From positions 1 through 18,127 of the forward strand of contig DAOVGE010000159.1 in assembly GCA_030672605.1 (NCBI GenBank): a stretch of DNA of 18,127 nucleotides, written 5' to 3'. Origin of the DNA: Methanosarcinales archaeon (GTDB lineage: Archaea > Halobacteriota > Methanosarcinia > Methanosarcinales > Methanogasteraceae). Shown here in pieces: positions 6,083 to 13,275 of the stretch. The translations under genes were made by a program, and so were the position numbers. The notes under the pieces were generated by a model. That model did no database searches and was not told the origin of the DNA. It was given only the letters and a program-made list of their open reading frames with translations. Within the stretch, counting starts at the first letter, position 1; the number at the start of each line of letters is the position of its first letter.

Positions 6083-6892
6083 ATGCAGAGACTGAACCCG
6101 AAGCACGACAGACTGCTCATCCTCTTTCTCATACTCGGACTCGTGATACTCGCATTCATAACAACCCCGCTTCTGGAGATGACCGCGGGTCAAATAACCT
6201 CCAACCAGCCCGGCATGCGAGATGTGATCAACGATTCTGCGGTCTGGAGATCCATAATCCTCACGATGTACACCGCATTCGCTGCAACTGCAATCGCATT
6301 CGTCTTCGGCGTGCCTCTTGCATACTTCCTTGCGAGACGCGACTTCCCGGGCAAGGGCATAGTCGAGAGCATTGTTGACATCCCGATCATCGTCCCGCAC
6401 ACGGTTGCAGGTATTGCGCTTCTCACGGTATTCGGATCACATGGGTTGATCGGATGCCCGCTCTCGTCGTTTATCAGGTTCAGAGATGCAGTCCCGGGAA
6501 TCGTTGCTGCGATGCTCTTTGTCTCTGTGCCGTTTCTGGTCAACTCGGCGCGGGAAGGGTTCCAGAGTATTGATCCCAGGCTCGAAAACGTTGCCAGATC
6601 GCTCGGGGCATCGGAATGGGGCGCATTCACGCGGGTCACAATTCCGCTTGCTGCGCGGCACATCCTGATCGGCTCGATTCTATGCTGGGCGCGGGCGATG
6701 AGCGAGTTCGGCGCAGTCATCGTGATTGCGTACTACCCGATGATCGCACCGACCTTAATCTATGAGCGTTACATCTCCTACGGGCTTTCGGAATCGAGTC
6801 CGATCGCTGTTTTGATGATTGTGGTCTGTCTGGTCATATTTGTCACACTGCGTCTGATCTCCGCAGGGTGGAGGCAGTATGATCGGGAGTGA
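6083..6892 (+). CDS. WtpB/ModB-like ABC transporter permease (orphan)
   Basis: Membrane permease of the molybdate/tungstate/sulfate class, 269 aa. Six hydrophobic segments are visible at about 11-31, 57-83, 97-118, 136-156, 193-217 and 240-260. The cytoplasmic EAA loop that docks the ATPase is at 158-190 (EGFQSIDPRLENVARSLGA, ending in the TIPLA motif). Other class features are VPHTVAGIALL and ARAMSEFGAV. Tungstate is the usual substrate of archaeal members, but the substrate cannot be read from the permease alone. Binding-protein and ATPase genes are not adjacent. Upstream is repeat debris, and downstream after an 84-base gap is PPDK on the same strand. No clear ribosome site precedes the ATG. 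It appears complete and may be served by components encoded elsewhere. Confidence 0.85.
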   Translation: MQRLNPKHDRLLILFLILGLVILAFITTPLLEMTAGQITSNQPGMRDVINDSAVWRSIILTMYTAFAATAIAFVFGVPLAYFLARRDFPGKGIVESIVDIPIIVPHTVAGIALLTVFGSHGLIGCPLSSFIRFRDAVPGIVAAMLFVSVPFLVNSAREGFQSIDPRLENVARSLGASEWGAFTRVTIPLAARHILIGSILCWARAMSEFGAVIVIAYYPMIAPTLIYERYISYGLSESSPIAVLMIVVCLVIFVTLRLISAGWRQYDRE

Positions 6893-6928
6893 GTCAAGCG
6901 ACCAAATTAAGTACGTGTAGATTGAATG

Positions 6929-6937
6929 TTGTATACT
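6929..6937 (+). promoter_or_regulatory. Possible TATA box for ppdK
   Basis: TTGTATACT lies about 40 bases before the ATG at 6977. A GAGGT ribosome site is present at 6962-6966. The arrangement suggests PPDK has its own promoter rather than relying on the permease transcript. Confidence 0.4.
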
Positions 6938-6976
6938 TTCATAACCCACATTCCATGAACAGAGGTTGAGAATGAC

Positions 6977-9631
6977 ATGAATGCGACAAAATACGTCTAT
7001 TTCTTTGGCGACGGGAAAGCCGAGGGCAGTGTAGAGATGAAGAGTCTCCTCGGGGGAAAAGGCGCAAATCTTGCAGAGATGACGAATATCGGCATTATGG
7101 TGCCGCCAGGGTTCACAATCTCCACAGAAGCTTGCAAATACTACTACGCAAACGACGGTGCGTATCCGGATGGTCTGGAAGACACGATCGCTGAAAATAT
7201 TGCCCGTCTGGAGAAGATCGCGGGAAAGGGGTTCGGCGACGCAAAGAATCCCATGCTCCTGTCGGTACGTTCGGGCGCAGTCTTCTCGATGCCTGGAATG
7301 ATGGATACCGTGCTGAATATCGGTCTGAATGACAAAAGCGTGGCAGCAATCATAAAGAAGACTGGAAATGATCGGTTCGTGTACGATTCGTATCGAAGGT
7401 TCGTGCAGATGTTCGGAGACGTCGTTTTAGGGATGGAACACAGCAAGTTTGAGCGAATTCTCGAAGCAAAGAAGAAACTCCGCAATACTGAACTGGACAC
7501 AGATCTCAATTCTTACGACCTCAAAGATCTTGTATCGGAATACAAGGAGCTGATACTAACGGATACTGGCATAGAGTTCCCTACGGACCCACGAGAACAG
7601 TTAAAAATGACGATCGATGCCGTATTCGGATCATGGAACACTGACCGGGCAATAACGTACAGAAATCTCAATAATATCTCGCACGACCTTGGTACCGCGG
7701 TGAATGTCCAGACGATGGTCTTTGGGAATATGGGGGATGATTCAGGAACCGGCGTCTGCTTCACAAGAGACGTTGCAACAGGAGCAAATGAGTTCTATGG
7801 CGAATATCTGATGAACGCTCAGGGGGAGGACGTTGTTGCTGGTATAAGGACTCCTCATACCTTTAGTCAATTAAAGAAGGAATTACCCGAGATCTATGAG
7901 GAGCTCGAAGCCGTGCGTGATCGACTGGAGAAGCACTACCGCGAGGTGCAGGACGTGGAGTTCACAATCGAATCGGGCAAGCTCTACATCCTCCAGACAA
8001 GGGGGGCTAAGCGAACCATCCAGGCGGGGGTGAAGATCGTCGTGGATTTGGTCGACGAGGGTTTGATTGACCGGGATCTGGCGGTTCTCCGCGTCAATCC
8101 GAATCGGGTTGACCAACTCCTCCACAAGAGGGTTGACCCAAAGGCAGCGGTGAATGTGATTGCAAATGGATTACCAGCATCACCCGGTGCCGCGGTCGGA
8201 AGAGTGGTCTTCTCATCCCACAGAGCACTGGAATGCGCGGGACGAGGTGAAGATGTGGTTCTGGTGCGGCTCGAGACATCGCCTGATGATGTTGGCGGCA
8301 TGCACGCCTCGCAGGGGATACTCACTGCACGCGGCGGGATGACAAGCCATGCCGCAATCGTTGGGCGGGGCATGGGTAAGTGCTGCGTTGTCGGATGTAA
8401 TGACATCGATGTGGACATAGCGGCAAACCGCTTCACGGTTGGAAATATCGTGGTTGCTGAGGGCGATTACATCACGCTGAACGTGAGTGGGGATGCCGGG
8501 GAAGTCATTCTCGGCAAAACAGACTTAATCGACCCTGAGATGACCGGCGACTTCGAGACGATCATGGACTGGGCGACAGATGCGAAGAGACTTGGCGTTC
8601 GCACGAACGCGGACACCCCACACGATAGTACGGTCGCAAGAAACTTCGGTGCAGAGGGCATCGGTCTCTGCCGAACAGAACACATGTTCTTTGGCGAGGA
8701 TCGGCTCCCGATCGTGCAGCAGATGATACTTGCAGGAAGTGAGGACTCGAGAAAGAAATCCCTCAAAAAACTCATGCCGATGCAAAAGGAGGATTTCAAA
8801 GAGATATTTGAAGTCATGAAGGATCTTCCAGTCACAATAAGGCTGCTCGACCCCCCGCTTCACGAGTTTCTCCCAAAGACCGAGGAAGAGGTCGAAGAGA
8901 CCGCTGCATGCATGAATATCGGGATAGACGAGCTGAACGGCATCATACAGAGCCTGCATGAGACCAATCCGATGCTCGGGCACCGGGGATGCAGGCTTGG
9001 GATCACGTACCCGGAGATCTACGGGATGCAGGTGCAGGCGATCTTTGAAGCGGCGGCTGAGCTTGCAAGAGACGGGCACAAGGTCATTCCGGAGGTCATG
9101 ATCCCGCTTGTCGGACATATAAACGAGCTTAAATTCACAAAGGAACGACTCATCAAGACCGCAGATGAGGTGATTGCGCGTTACGGCACGGATATTGAAT
9201 ATCTGGTCGGGACGATGATTGAGATTCCAAGAGCTGCGGTCACCGCTGATGAGATTGCAGAAGAGGCGGAATTCTTCAGTTTCGGGACGAACGACCTGAC
9301 CCAGATGACCTTTGGATTCTCAAGGGATGATATCGGGAAGTTCCTGCCATTTTATATAAAAGAGGGTATTCTCGAGTCGGACCCGTTCGTGACAATTGAC
9401 CAGGATGGGGTCGGCAAACTGGTCGAGATGGGTGTTGAAAAGGGGCGCAGCACAAAACCGGATCTTAAGATAGGGATATGCGGCGAACACGGAGGCAATC
9501 CCGCGTCAGTTGAGTTTTTCCACCGCACCGGGCTTGATTATGTCAGTTGCTCGCCATTCAGGGTGCCTGCAGCGATACTCGCGGCAGCGCACGCAGCGAT
9601 AAAGGAAAAGAATGGAGATGGCGGAAGTTAA
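6977..9631 (+). CDS. ppdK: Pyruvate, phosphate dikinase
   Basis: Interconverts pyruvate, ATP and phosphate with PEP, AMP and pyrophosphate. At 884 aa it is full length for the family. The N-terminal ATP-grasp part starts with the glycine-rich LLGGKGANLAEM and PPGFTIS and continues to about residue 350 (YILQTRGAKRT). The swivelling phosphohistidine domain (about 390-510) carries the phosphorylated His458 in GGMTSHAAIVGRGMG. The C-terminal TIM barrel holds GLCRTEHMFF, LGHRGCRLG, SFGTNDLTQMTFGFSRDD and the catalytic Cys835 in GICGEHGG. All key residues are present. The ATG at 6977 is chosen because the ATG at 6972 stops at once. The end overlaps the DsrE-family gene by 20 bases. In anaerobic archaea it can run in the gluconeogenic direction. 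Confidence 0.96.
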   Translation: MNATKYVYFFGDGKAEGSVEMKSLLGGKGANLAEMTNIGIMVPPGFTISTEACKYYYANDGAYPDGLEDTIAENIARLEKIAGKGFGDAKNPMLLSVRSGAVFSMPGMMDTVLNIGLNDKSVAAIIKKTGNDRFVYDSYRRFVQMFGDVVLGMEHSKFERILEAKKKLRNTELDTDLNSYDLKDLVSEYKELILTDTGIEFPTDPREQLKMTIDAVFGSWNTDRAITYRNLNNISHDLGTAVNVQTMVFGNMGDDSGTGVCFTRDVATGANEFYGEYLMNAQGEDVVAGIRTPHTFSQLKKELPEIYEELEAVRDRLEKHYREVQDVEFTIESGKLYILQTRGAKRTIQAGVKIVVDLVDEGLIDRDLAVLRVNPNRVDQLLHKRVDPKAAVNVIANGLPASPGAAVGRVVFSSHRALECAGRGEDVVLVRLETSPDDVGGMHASQGILTARGGMTSHAAIVGRGMGKCCVVGCNDIDVDIAANRFTVGNIVVAEGDYITLNVSGDAGEVILGKTDLIDPEMTGDFETIMDWATDAKRLGVRTNADTPHDSTVARNFGAEGIGLCRTEHMFFGEDRLPIVQQMILAGSEDSRKKSLKKLMPMQKEDFKEIFEVMKDLPVTIRLLDPPLHEFLPKTEEEVEETAACMNIGIDELNGIIQSLHETNPMLGHRGCRLGITYPEIYGMQVQAIFEAAAELARDGHKVIPEVMIPLVGHINELKFTKERLIKTADEVIARYGTDIEYLVGTMIEIPRAAVTADEIAEEAEFFSFGTNDLTQMTFGFSRDDIGKFLPFYIKEGILESDPFVTIDQDGVGKLVEMGVEKGRSTKPDLKIGICGEHGGNPASVEFFHRTGLDYVSCSPFRVPAAILAAAHAAIKEKNGDGGS

Positions 9632-9986
9632 GCGAGTTCTGTTACTCTTAAAGAACATGGTCTATGAGAGTACAAGCCCGCTTGAGACCCTGCGTTTTGC
9701 AAAATACTACCGGAAGATGGGGCTTGATGTCATAGTGATCTTATGGGGACCTATGGGGGTTGTTCTCGGAAAGGCGGGAAAGCACCGCGGCGCACCTGTG
9801 TATGATGCGAAGATTGAGGAGTGCATCGAGCTTGGGGTGGAGTTTAAGTGCTGCCAGCTTGCTGCCGATATTATCGGGATGGAGGCGTCTGAGCTGATAC
9901 CCGAAATCGAGATGATCGAGTCGCATGTTGTTGCAGAGCTGTTTCTCGAGTACCAGAGCGAGGGGGAGCTGATTATTAGCCTGTAA
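9612..9986 (+). CDS. DsrE/DsrF-like family protein
   Basis: A 124-aa cytoplasmic protein of the DsrE-like sulfur-relay superfamily. It has the alternating strand-helix pattern (VKRVLLLLKNMV, then GLDVIVILWGPMGVVLG) and a Cys pair at residues 80-81 (FKCCQLAADIIGM), where family members carry the reactive Cys. The biochemical role is unassigned; relatives bind or transfer sulfur, and some only bind nucleotides or partners. It starts inside the end of ppdK (20-base overlap), so it is co-translated with PPDK. ATGs at 9612 and 9618 are both possible starts. Its last 76 bases recur twice downstream as gene-less copies at 10941 and 12781. This is the only intact copy. Confidence 0.85.
   Translation: MEMAEVKRVLLLLKNMVYESTSPLETLRFAKYYRKMGLDVIVILWGPMGVVLGKAGKHRGAPVYDAKIEECIELGVEFKCCQLAADIIGMEASELIPEIEMIESHVVAELFLEYQSEGELIISL
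9911..9986 (+). repeat. DsrE 3' tail, copy 1 (in the intact gene)
   Basis: The 3' end of the DsrE-like gene, encoding MIESHVVAELFLEYQSEGE to the stop. It matches the second copy at 64 of 76 positions and the third at 64 of 76, without gaps. It bounds the left side of the two-membrane-protein cassette. Confidence 0.8.
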
Positions 9987-10006
9987 ACCCCAGAGGTGGA
10001 TGAAAT

Positions 10007-10312
10007 ATGGCGTTCGAACCGATATCAATGGTCTATATCTTGATTGCAGCAATGCTACTGCCTTTTGGTGCGATCATCTACCGAGGACGTGTCGAGCTTA
10101 TTGGAGGATATGATCCAAACAAAGTCATGGATAAGGAAGGTCTTGGAAGATGGGTGGGATCCAATCTGATTTTCGGGGGGATATATACATTGATATTTGC
10201 GATATTGAGCAACGTTGTTCAAATACTCCTGATTGGAATATGGATGCTTGGGTTCACGATTATCATTGCCAGATTGACGATCGGGGAGAAGAAGTATTAT
10301 GCGAAGAAGTGA
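10007..10312 (+). CDS. Small membrane protein, DUF3784-like
   Basis: A 101-aa integral membrane protein with hydrophobic segments at about 8-25, 50-68 and 71-90. After the first helix a short polar loop reads ELIGGYDPNKVMDKEGLGR. This resembles the LIAGYN-type loop followed by a GLxR stretch in DUF3784 proteins, a family without known function. A GAGGTG ribosome site at 9993-9998 lies 8 bases before the ATG. It follows the DsrE-like gene by 20 bases and precedes a membrane-anchored PH-like protein, with which it probably forms a unit. This cassette sits between the first and second copies of the DsrE tail, so it may be an insertion there. The DUF assignment is by eye. Confidence 0.7.
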   Translation: MAFEPISMVYILIAAMLLPFGAIIYRGRVELIGGYDPNKVMDKEGLGRWVGSNLIFGGIYTLIFAILSNVVQILLIGIWMLGFTIIIARLTIGEKKYYAKK

Positions 10313-10384
10313 TGCCATGCCAAGCGGGGCGGGGTTGCTCCCAACCTTGCTAAAAGGGGCGCAAACTTGGGTGGTGGCGCAGAA

Positions 10385-10903
10385 ATGAGCGAATTTCAGA
10401 TATCAATTCCTGCGGACGTTTTGATAAATGACCTTGCAATAATTCTAAGTCTGGTCATCATCGGATTGGTTATATGGTTTTATTCAGAAGATAAAAATAG
10501 AGTTATGGGCGTGGGCATTATAGGAATAGTTCTTATTTTATTCATATACTTATTTTTGATTGCGCCTGCACAGACAACGGTAGTGCTTGATTACGATACC
10601 TTGACGGTGAACATTCCCCCGTATGCTCACGAGACCGTCCAGAAAGAAGAGATTCTGAGGATATCTGTGGTAGATCTAGAATCTGATGAGAGCTTACGAC
10701 CGAAATCTAAAAAATTCGGTGCGGGCACGAGAAGTTACAAAAAAGGCTGGTTCAAACTGGCGAATGGGAGAGATGCGATAATGATGACTACCGGAACGAA
10801 AGCAGTCTGTTTAAAACTTGACGATAAGTATATACTGCTATCACCAGATAGATTTGACGATTTTGTGGAAGAACTGAACGAGAAATTCATGACGGTCGAA
10901 TGA
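10385..10903 (+). CDS. Membrane-anchored bacterial PH-like domain protein
   Basis: A 172-aa protein with two adjacent hydrophobic segments at about 16-36 and 42-62. They are followed by a soluble domain of about 100 residues rich in beta strands (TVVLDYDTLTVNIPPY, then GWFKLANGRDAIMMTT and CLKLDDKYILLSPDRFDDF). That layout and the final LSPxxxxDF helix match the small bacterial PH-like domain (bPH_5 type) found on membrane proteins of unknown function. The ATG at 10385 is preferred over an in-frame TTG at 10367 because GGTGGTGG sits 8 bases upstream of it. It likely pairs with the DUF3784-like protein 72 bases upstream. A copy of the DsrE tail begins 37 bases after its stop. Confidence 0.7.
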   Translation: MSEFQISIPADVLINDLAIILSLVIIGLVIWFYSEDKNRVMGVGIIGIVLILFIYLFLIAPAQTTVVLDYDTLTVNIPPYAHETVQKEEILRISVVDLESDESLRPKSKKFGAGTRSYKKGWFKLANGRDAIMMTTGTKAVCLKLDDKYILLSPDRFDDFVEELNEKFMTVE

Positions 10904-10933
10904 TGCGATTTTGATGAGTCCAAACTGACACCG

Positions 10934-10942
10934 TACTATAAA
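10934..10942 (+). promoter_or_regulatory. Possible TATA box for the HTH-ImmA operon
   Basis: ACTATAAAT lies just upstream of, and runs into, the second DsrE tail. It would start transcription inside the tail, about 100 bases before the HTH-ImmA ATG. It is a weak candidate; no stronger one is visible closer to the gene. Confidence 0.3.
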
Positions 10943-11016
10943 TGATAGAGTTGCATGTCGTTTCTGAGCTGTTTCTTGAGTATCAGAGCGAGGGAGCGCT
11001 GATTATTAGCCGGTGA
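10941..11016 (+). repeat. DsrE 3' tail, copy 2 (gene-less)
   Basis: A 76-base, gap-free copy of the end of the DsrE-like gene. It is still open in frame to a TGA and reads ELHVVSELFLEYQSEGA before the conserved LIIS. The rest of the gene is absent; what lies upstream is the end of the PH-like gene. Identity is 64 of 76 with copy 1 and 61 of 76 with copy 3. The 50 bases that follow also resemble those after copy 3, and both lead into an HTH-ImmA start. Confidence 0.8.
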
Positions 11017-11065
11017 TGGTGCCCGGGAAAGATTGAAGAGGATTGTGAACAAAAAATAGTGTGAA

Positions 11066-12262
11066 ATGAGCAGACGAATTGAGGCGATTGTTAAATCGGA
11101 TCTATTGATATGGGCGAGAGAGAGCGCTGGATTTACGAAAGAAGACACCGCGCATAGATTGGGGATTAAGTTGCAGAGATTGGAAGACTGGGAGGACGGC
11201 GCAAGCCGACCAACTATTAAACAGCTTCGTAGATTGGGGCAACTGTATAAACGACCCATAGCAGTCTTTTATCTGGATGAAAAACCGACAGATTTTCAGC
11301 CATTACGCGATTTCCGCAGAATTCCGGGTGGCATTGGATTCCAACAACCGGTTCAACTTAATTTTGAGATTCGGCAGGCGATTTATCGTAGGCAGGTGGC
11401 ATTAAACCTGATAGAAGACTTGTACGGCGAATCTCCAGGATTTGAACACGAAATAAGTATAACCGACGATCCGGAAAAGGTTGGTAACAAGATTCGCAGT
11501 ATCTTAAAAGTGGATGCTGAAAAACAAAAGAAAGCATCTGGCAAGTATGGTGCATTTAACTTGTGGCGAGCGGCTATTGAAAGTGTGGGGGTGTTAGTTT
11601 TTCAGTCAACTGGTGTAGACGTCACAGAAATGCGTGGTTTTTCAATAAACGAATTTTCGTTGCCCGTGATTTTATTAAACGGAGCAGATACTCCCAATGG
11701 GCGAGTTTTTACACTTTTACATGAATTTGCTCACATTATGCTAAAAGAGGGTGGCATCTGCGATTTGAACGAAGATTATGATCTGCCTCCGGAAAACCGA
11801 AGGATTGAAGTTTTCTGCAATCATGTAGCTGGTGCTGCGTTAATACCAGAACGGGATCTTTTAAATGACGATACAGTTATCCGGAGATCCGATGTGAATG
11901 ATTGGTCTGATGATGAGTTATTTGCTCTTGCAAAACGATTCAAAGTTAGCGTTGAGGTTGTTCTTCGCCGTCTCCTCATCTGTGGGCTTACTACTAAACC
12001 ATTTTATAAAACTAAGCGCAATGGATTCCGCAAAAAATATGAAATGATTGGCGGACAACCGAAAAAGGGATTTGCACCTCCTGATACAATGGCTATCAGC
12101 CGCGCAGGACGCGCGTTTGTAAAACTTGTGCTCGATAGTTATTATCAGGAAAAAATCACTTCGAGTGATCTGTCTGACTATCTCGAAATCAGGTTAAAGC
12201 ATCTGCCCAAAGTCGAAGATAAAATAATGTCAAAACCGGTTAGATTCGGAGGGCTGTTTTGA
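11066..12262 (+). CDS. XRE-type HTH regulator with ImmA/IrrE metallopeptidase domain
   Basis: A 398-aa two-domain protein. Residues of about 15-60 form a Cro/C1-type helix-turn-helix (ESAGFTKEDTAHRLGI, then GASRPTIKQLRRLGQLY). The ImmA/IrrE (COG2856) zinc peptidase follows, with the HExxH motif at 219-223 (LLHEFAHIML) and a likely third ligand E248 (RRIEVFCNHVAG, then ALIPE). Such proteins cleave or control repressors and often act as the antitoxin or regulator half of accessory modules. The stop codon overlaps a TTG start of a PIN-type toxin gene (TTGA), so they form one operon. Its own leader lies in a DsrE-tail copy. A truncated near-identical duplicate starts at 12906. All catalytic residues are intact. 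Confidence 0.9.
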   Translation: MSRRIEAIVKSDLLIWARESAGFTKEDTAHRLGIKLQRLEDWEDGASRPTIKQLRRLGQLYKRPIAVFYLDEKPTDFQPLRDFRRIPGGIGFQQPVQLNFEIRQAIYRRQVALNLIEDLYGESPGFEHEISITDDPEKVGNKIRSILKVDAEKQKKASGKYGAFNLWRAAIESVGVLVFQSTGVDVTEMRGFSINEFSLPVILLNGADTPNGRVFTLLHEFAHIMLKEGGICDLNEDYDLPPENRRIEVFCNHVAGAALIPERDLLNDDTVIRRSDVNDWSDDELFALAKRFKVSVEVVLRRLLICGLTTKPFYKTKRNGFRKKYEMIGGQPKKGFAPPDTMAISRAGRAFVKLVLDSYYQEKITSSDLSDYLEIRLKHLPKVEDKIMSKPVRFGGLF

Positions 12263-12723
12263 AATACAGCATCGATACAAGCGCTATCCTCGATGCATGG
12301 GTTCGCGGTTTTCCTCCTGATGTCGTGCCCGGGTTCTGGGAGCGATTTGAAGAATTGATTGATAACGGCCAACTGATAGCAACGGAATAAGTCCTCTATG
12401 AATTGGAAAAGAAAGAAGATAATGTATATGAATGGGCTAAAAACCATGAAAACATTTTTGCCTCAACAGATGAAAAAATACAGCTCGCAGTGATCGAAAT
12501 TCTCAGAGACCACAAGAAACTCGTCGATACCCGGAAAAATCGATCGGGTGCAGACCCTTTTGTCATTGCATTGGCTAAAGTCGAAGGTTGTAATGTGATA
12601 ACAGGAGAAAAGCCAACCAACCGCCTGGAGAGACCACATATTCCGGATGTTTGCAGAGACCTTGGCATACCATGTATCAATATCTTGCAGCTCTGTAGAG
12701 CGCAAAAATGGGTTTTTCGATGA
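12259..12723 (+). pseudogene. PIN-like (DUF4411-type) toxin gene with one internal stop
   Basis: Read from TTG at 12259 (overlapping the HTH-ImmA stop), this frame gives 154 codons, interrupted by a single TAA at 12388-12390 (codon 44). Before it is KYSIDTSAILDAW with the first PIN-type Asp. After it, in the same frame, are VLYELEKKEDNVYEWAKNH, GADPFVIALAK (the second acidic site) and NVITGEKPT, ending QLCRAQKWVFR. ImmA next to a DUF4411 protein is a known gene neighbourhood. One substitution, for example GAA to TAA, would explain the stop. The downstream part shows no other decay, so the loss is recent or the base is a sequencing or assembly error. A second TTG at 12403 could start only a fragment lacking the first Asp. 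Confidence 0.8.
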
Positions 12724-12757
12724 CAGACTCCGACCTCTTTTTAGCGATTACGCTCTA

Positions 12758-12856
12758 TCCGAATTAATCCCCGGAATCGAGATAATCGAGTCGCACGTCG
12801 TTTCTGAGCTATTTCCGGAGTACCAGGGCAAGTGGGAGCTGATTATTAGCCTGTGA
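12758..12856 (+). repeat. DsrE 3' tail, copy 3 (gene-less, longest)
   Basis: Encodes SELIPGIEIIESHVVSELF and continues to LIISL and a TGA, in line with the end of the intact DsrE-like protein. It extends about 23 bases further upstream than copy 2. It lies 35 bases after the end of the PIN-like gene and has no DsrE body. Over the 76-base core it matches copy 1 at 64 positions. It is followed after 49 bases by the start of the broken HTH-ImmA copy. Confidence 0.8.
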
Positions 12857-12905
12857 GCGTGCATGGAGAAATATTGAAGAAGAATAGTGAAGGGAATGGT
12901 GTGAA

Positions 12906-13275
12906 ATGAGTAAACGAATTGAGGCGATTGTTAAATCGGATCTATTGATATGGGCGAGAGCGAGCGCTGGATTTACGAAAGAAGATGTCGCACATAAACG
13001 GGGGGTTGGTACTGTCTGAAAAGCAAGTGATATATCACCGCGGAGGGCGCAGAGTTTTGAGAACGTTTTCAACCCTTTGCGTTCCTCTACGGTAGAATCT
13101 AAGGGCACGGCGGGATCACTATAAGCATCCATGACCTCCCAGGTCGTCCAACTATTAAACAGCTTCGTAGATTGGGGCAACTGTACAAACGACCCATAGC
13201 AGTCTTTTATCTGGATAAAATACAAACAGATTTCCAGCCATTGCGCGATTTTCACAGAATTCCGGGTAGCATTGG
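12906..13275 (+). pseudogene. Broken duplicate of the HTH-ImmA gene, with inserted non-coding sequence
   Basis: The first 103 bases match the intact gene at 11066 with about ten differences and encode RIEAIVKSDLLIWARASAG onward. The frame then leaves the match near 13009 and stops at a TGA at 13017. Homology resumes at about 13145 (CCAACTATTAAACAGCTTCG) and runs to about 13275 (ATTCCGGGTAGCATTGGG), equivalent to residues 48 to about 91 of the intact protein. In between, about 38 bases of the gene are replaced by about 136 bases that include an inverted repeat. The whole peptidase domain is missing. This is a dead copy from a duplication that included the preceding DsrE tail and leader. Confidence 0.85.
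13009..13144. repeat. Non-coding repeat element inside the broken regulator gene
   Basis: This sequence is absent from the intact gene copy. It contains the perfect 12-bp palindrome GTGATATATCAC at 13027-13038. An inverted repeat pairs ACCGCGGAGGGCGCAGAG (13037-13054) with the reverse complement of 13075-13093 (ACCGTAGAGGAACGCAAAG as read from the other strand). The units resemble the CGCAAAG-type repeats at 2834-2911 and 5949-5966. Confidence 0.65.

Noticed and set aside
10330..10365. Short hairpin GGTTG-CTCC-CAACC between the two membrane-protein genes
   Set aside because: The stem is only 5 bp with no T-run after it. It is too small to call a terminator.
12388..12390. Possible stop-codon recoding in the PIN gene
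   Set aside because: The codon is TAA, not the TAG used for pyrrolysine or the TGA used for selenocysteine, and no recoding structure is apparent. Mutation or a sequence error is simpler.
12647..12856. Open frame of 69 codons after the PIN gene
   Set aside because: It reads out of frame through the PIN gene end and then in frame through the DsrE tail. It is a remnant, not a new protein.
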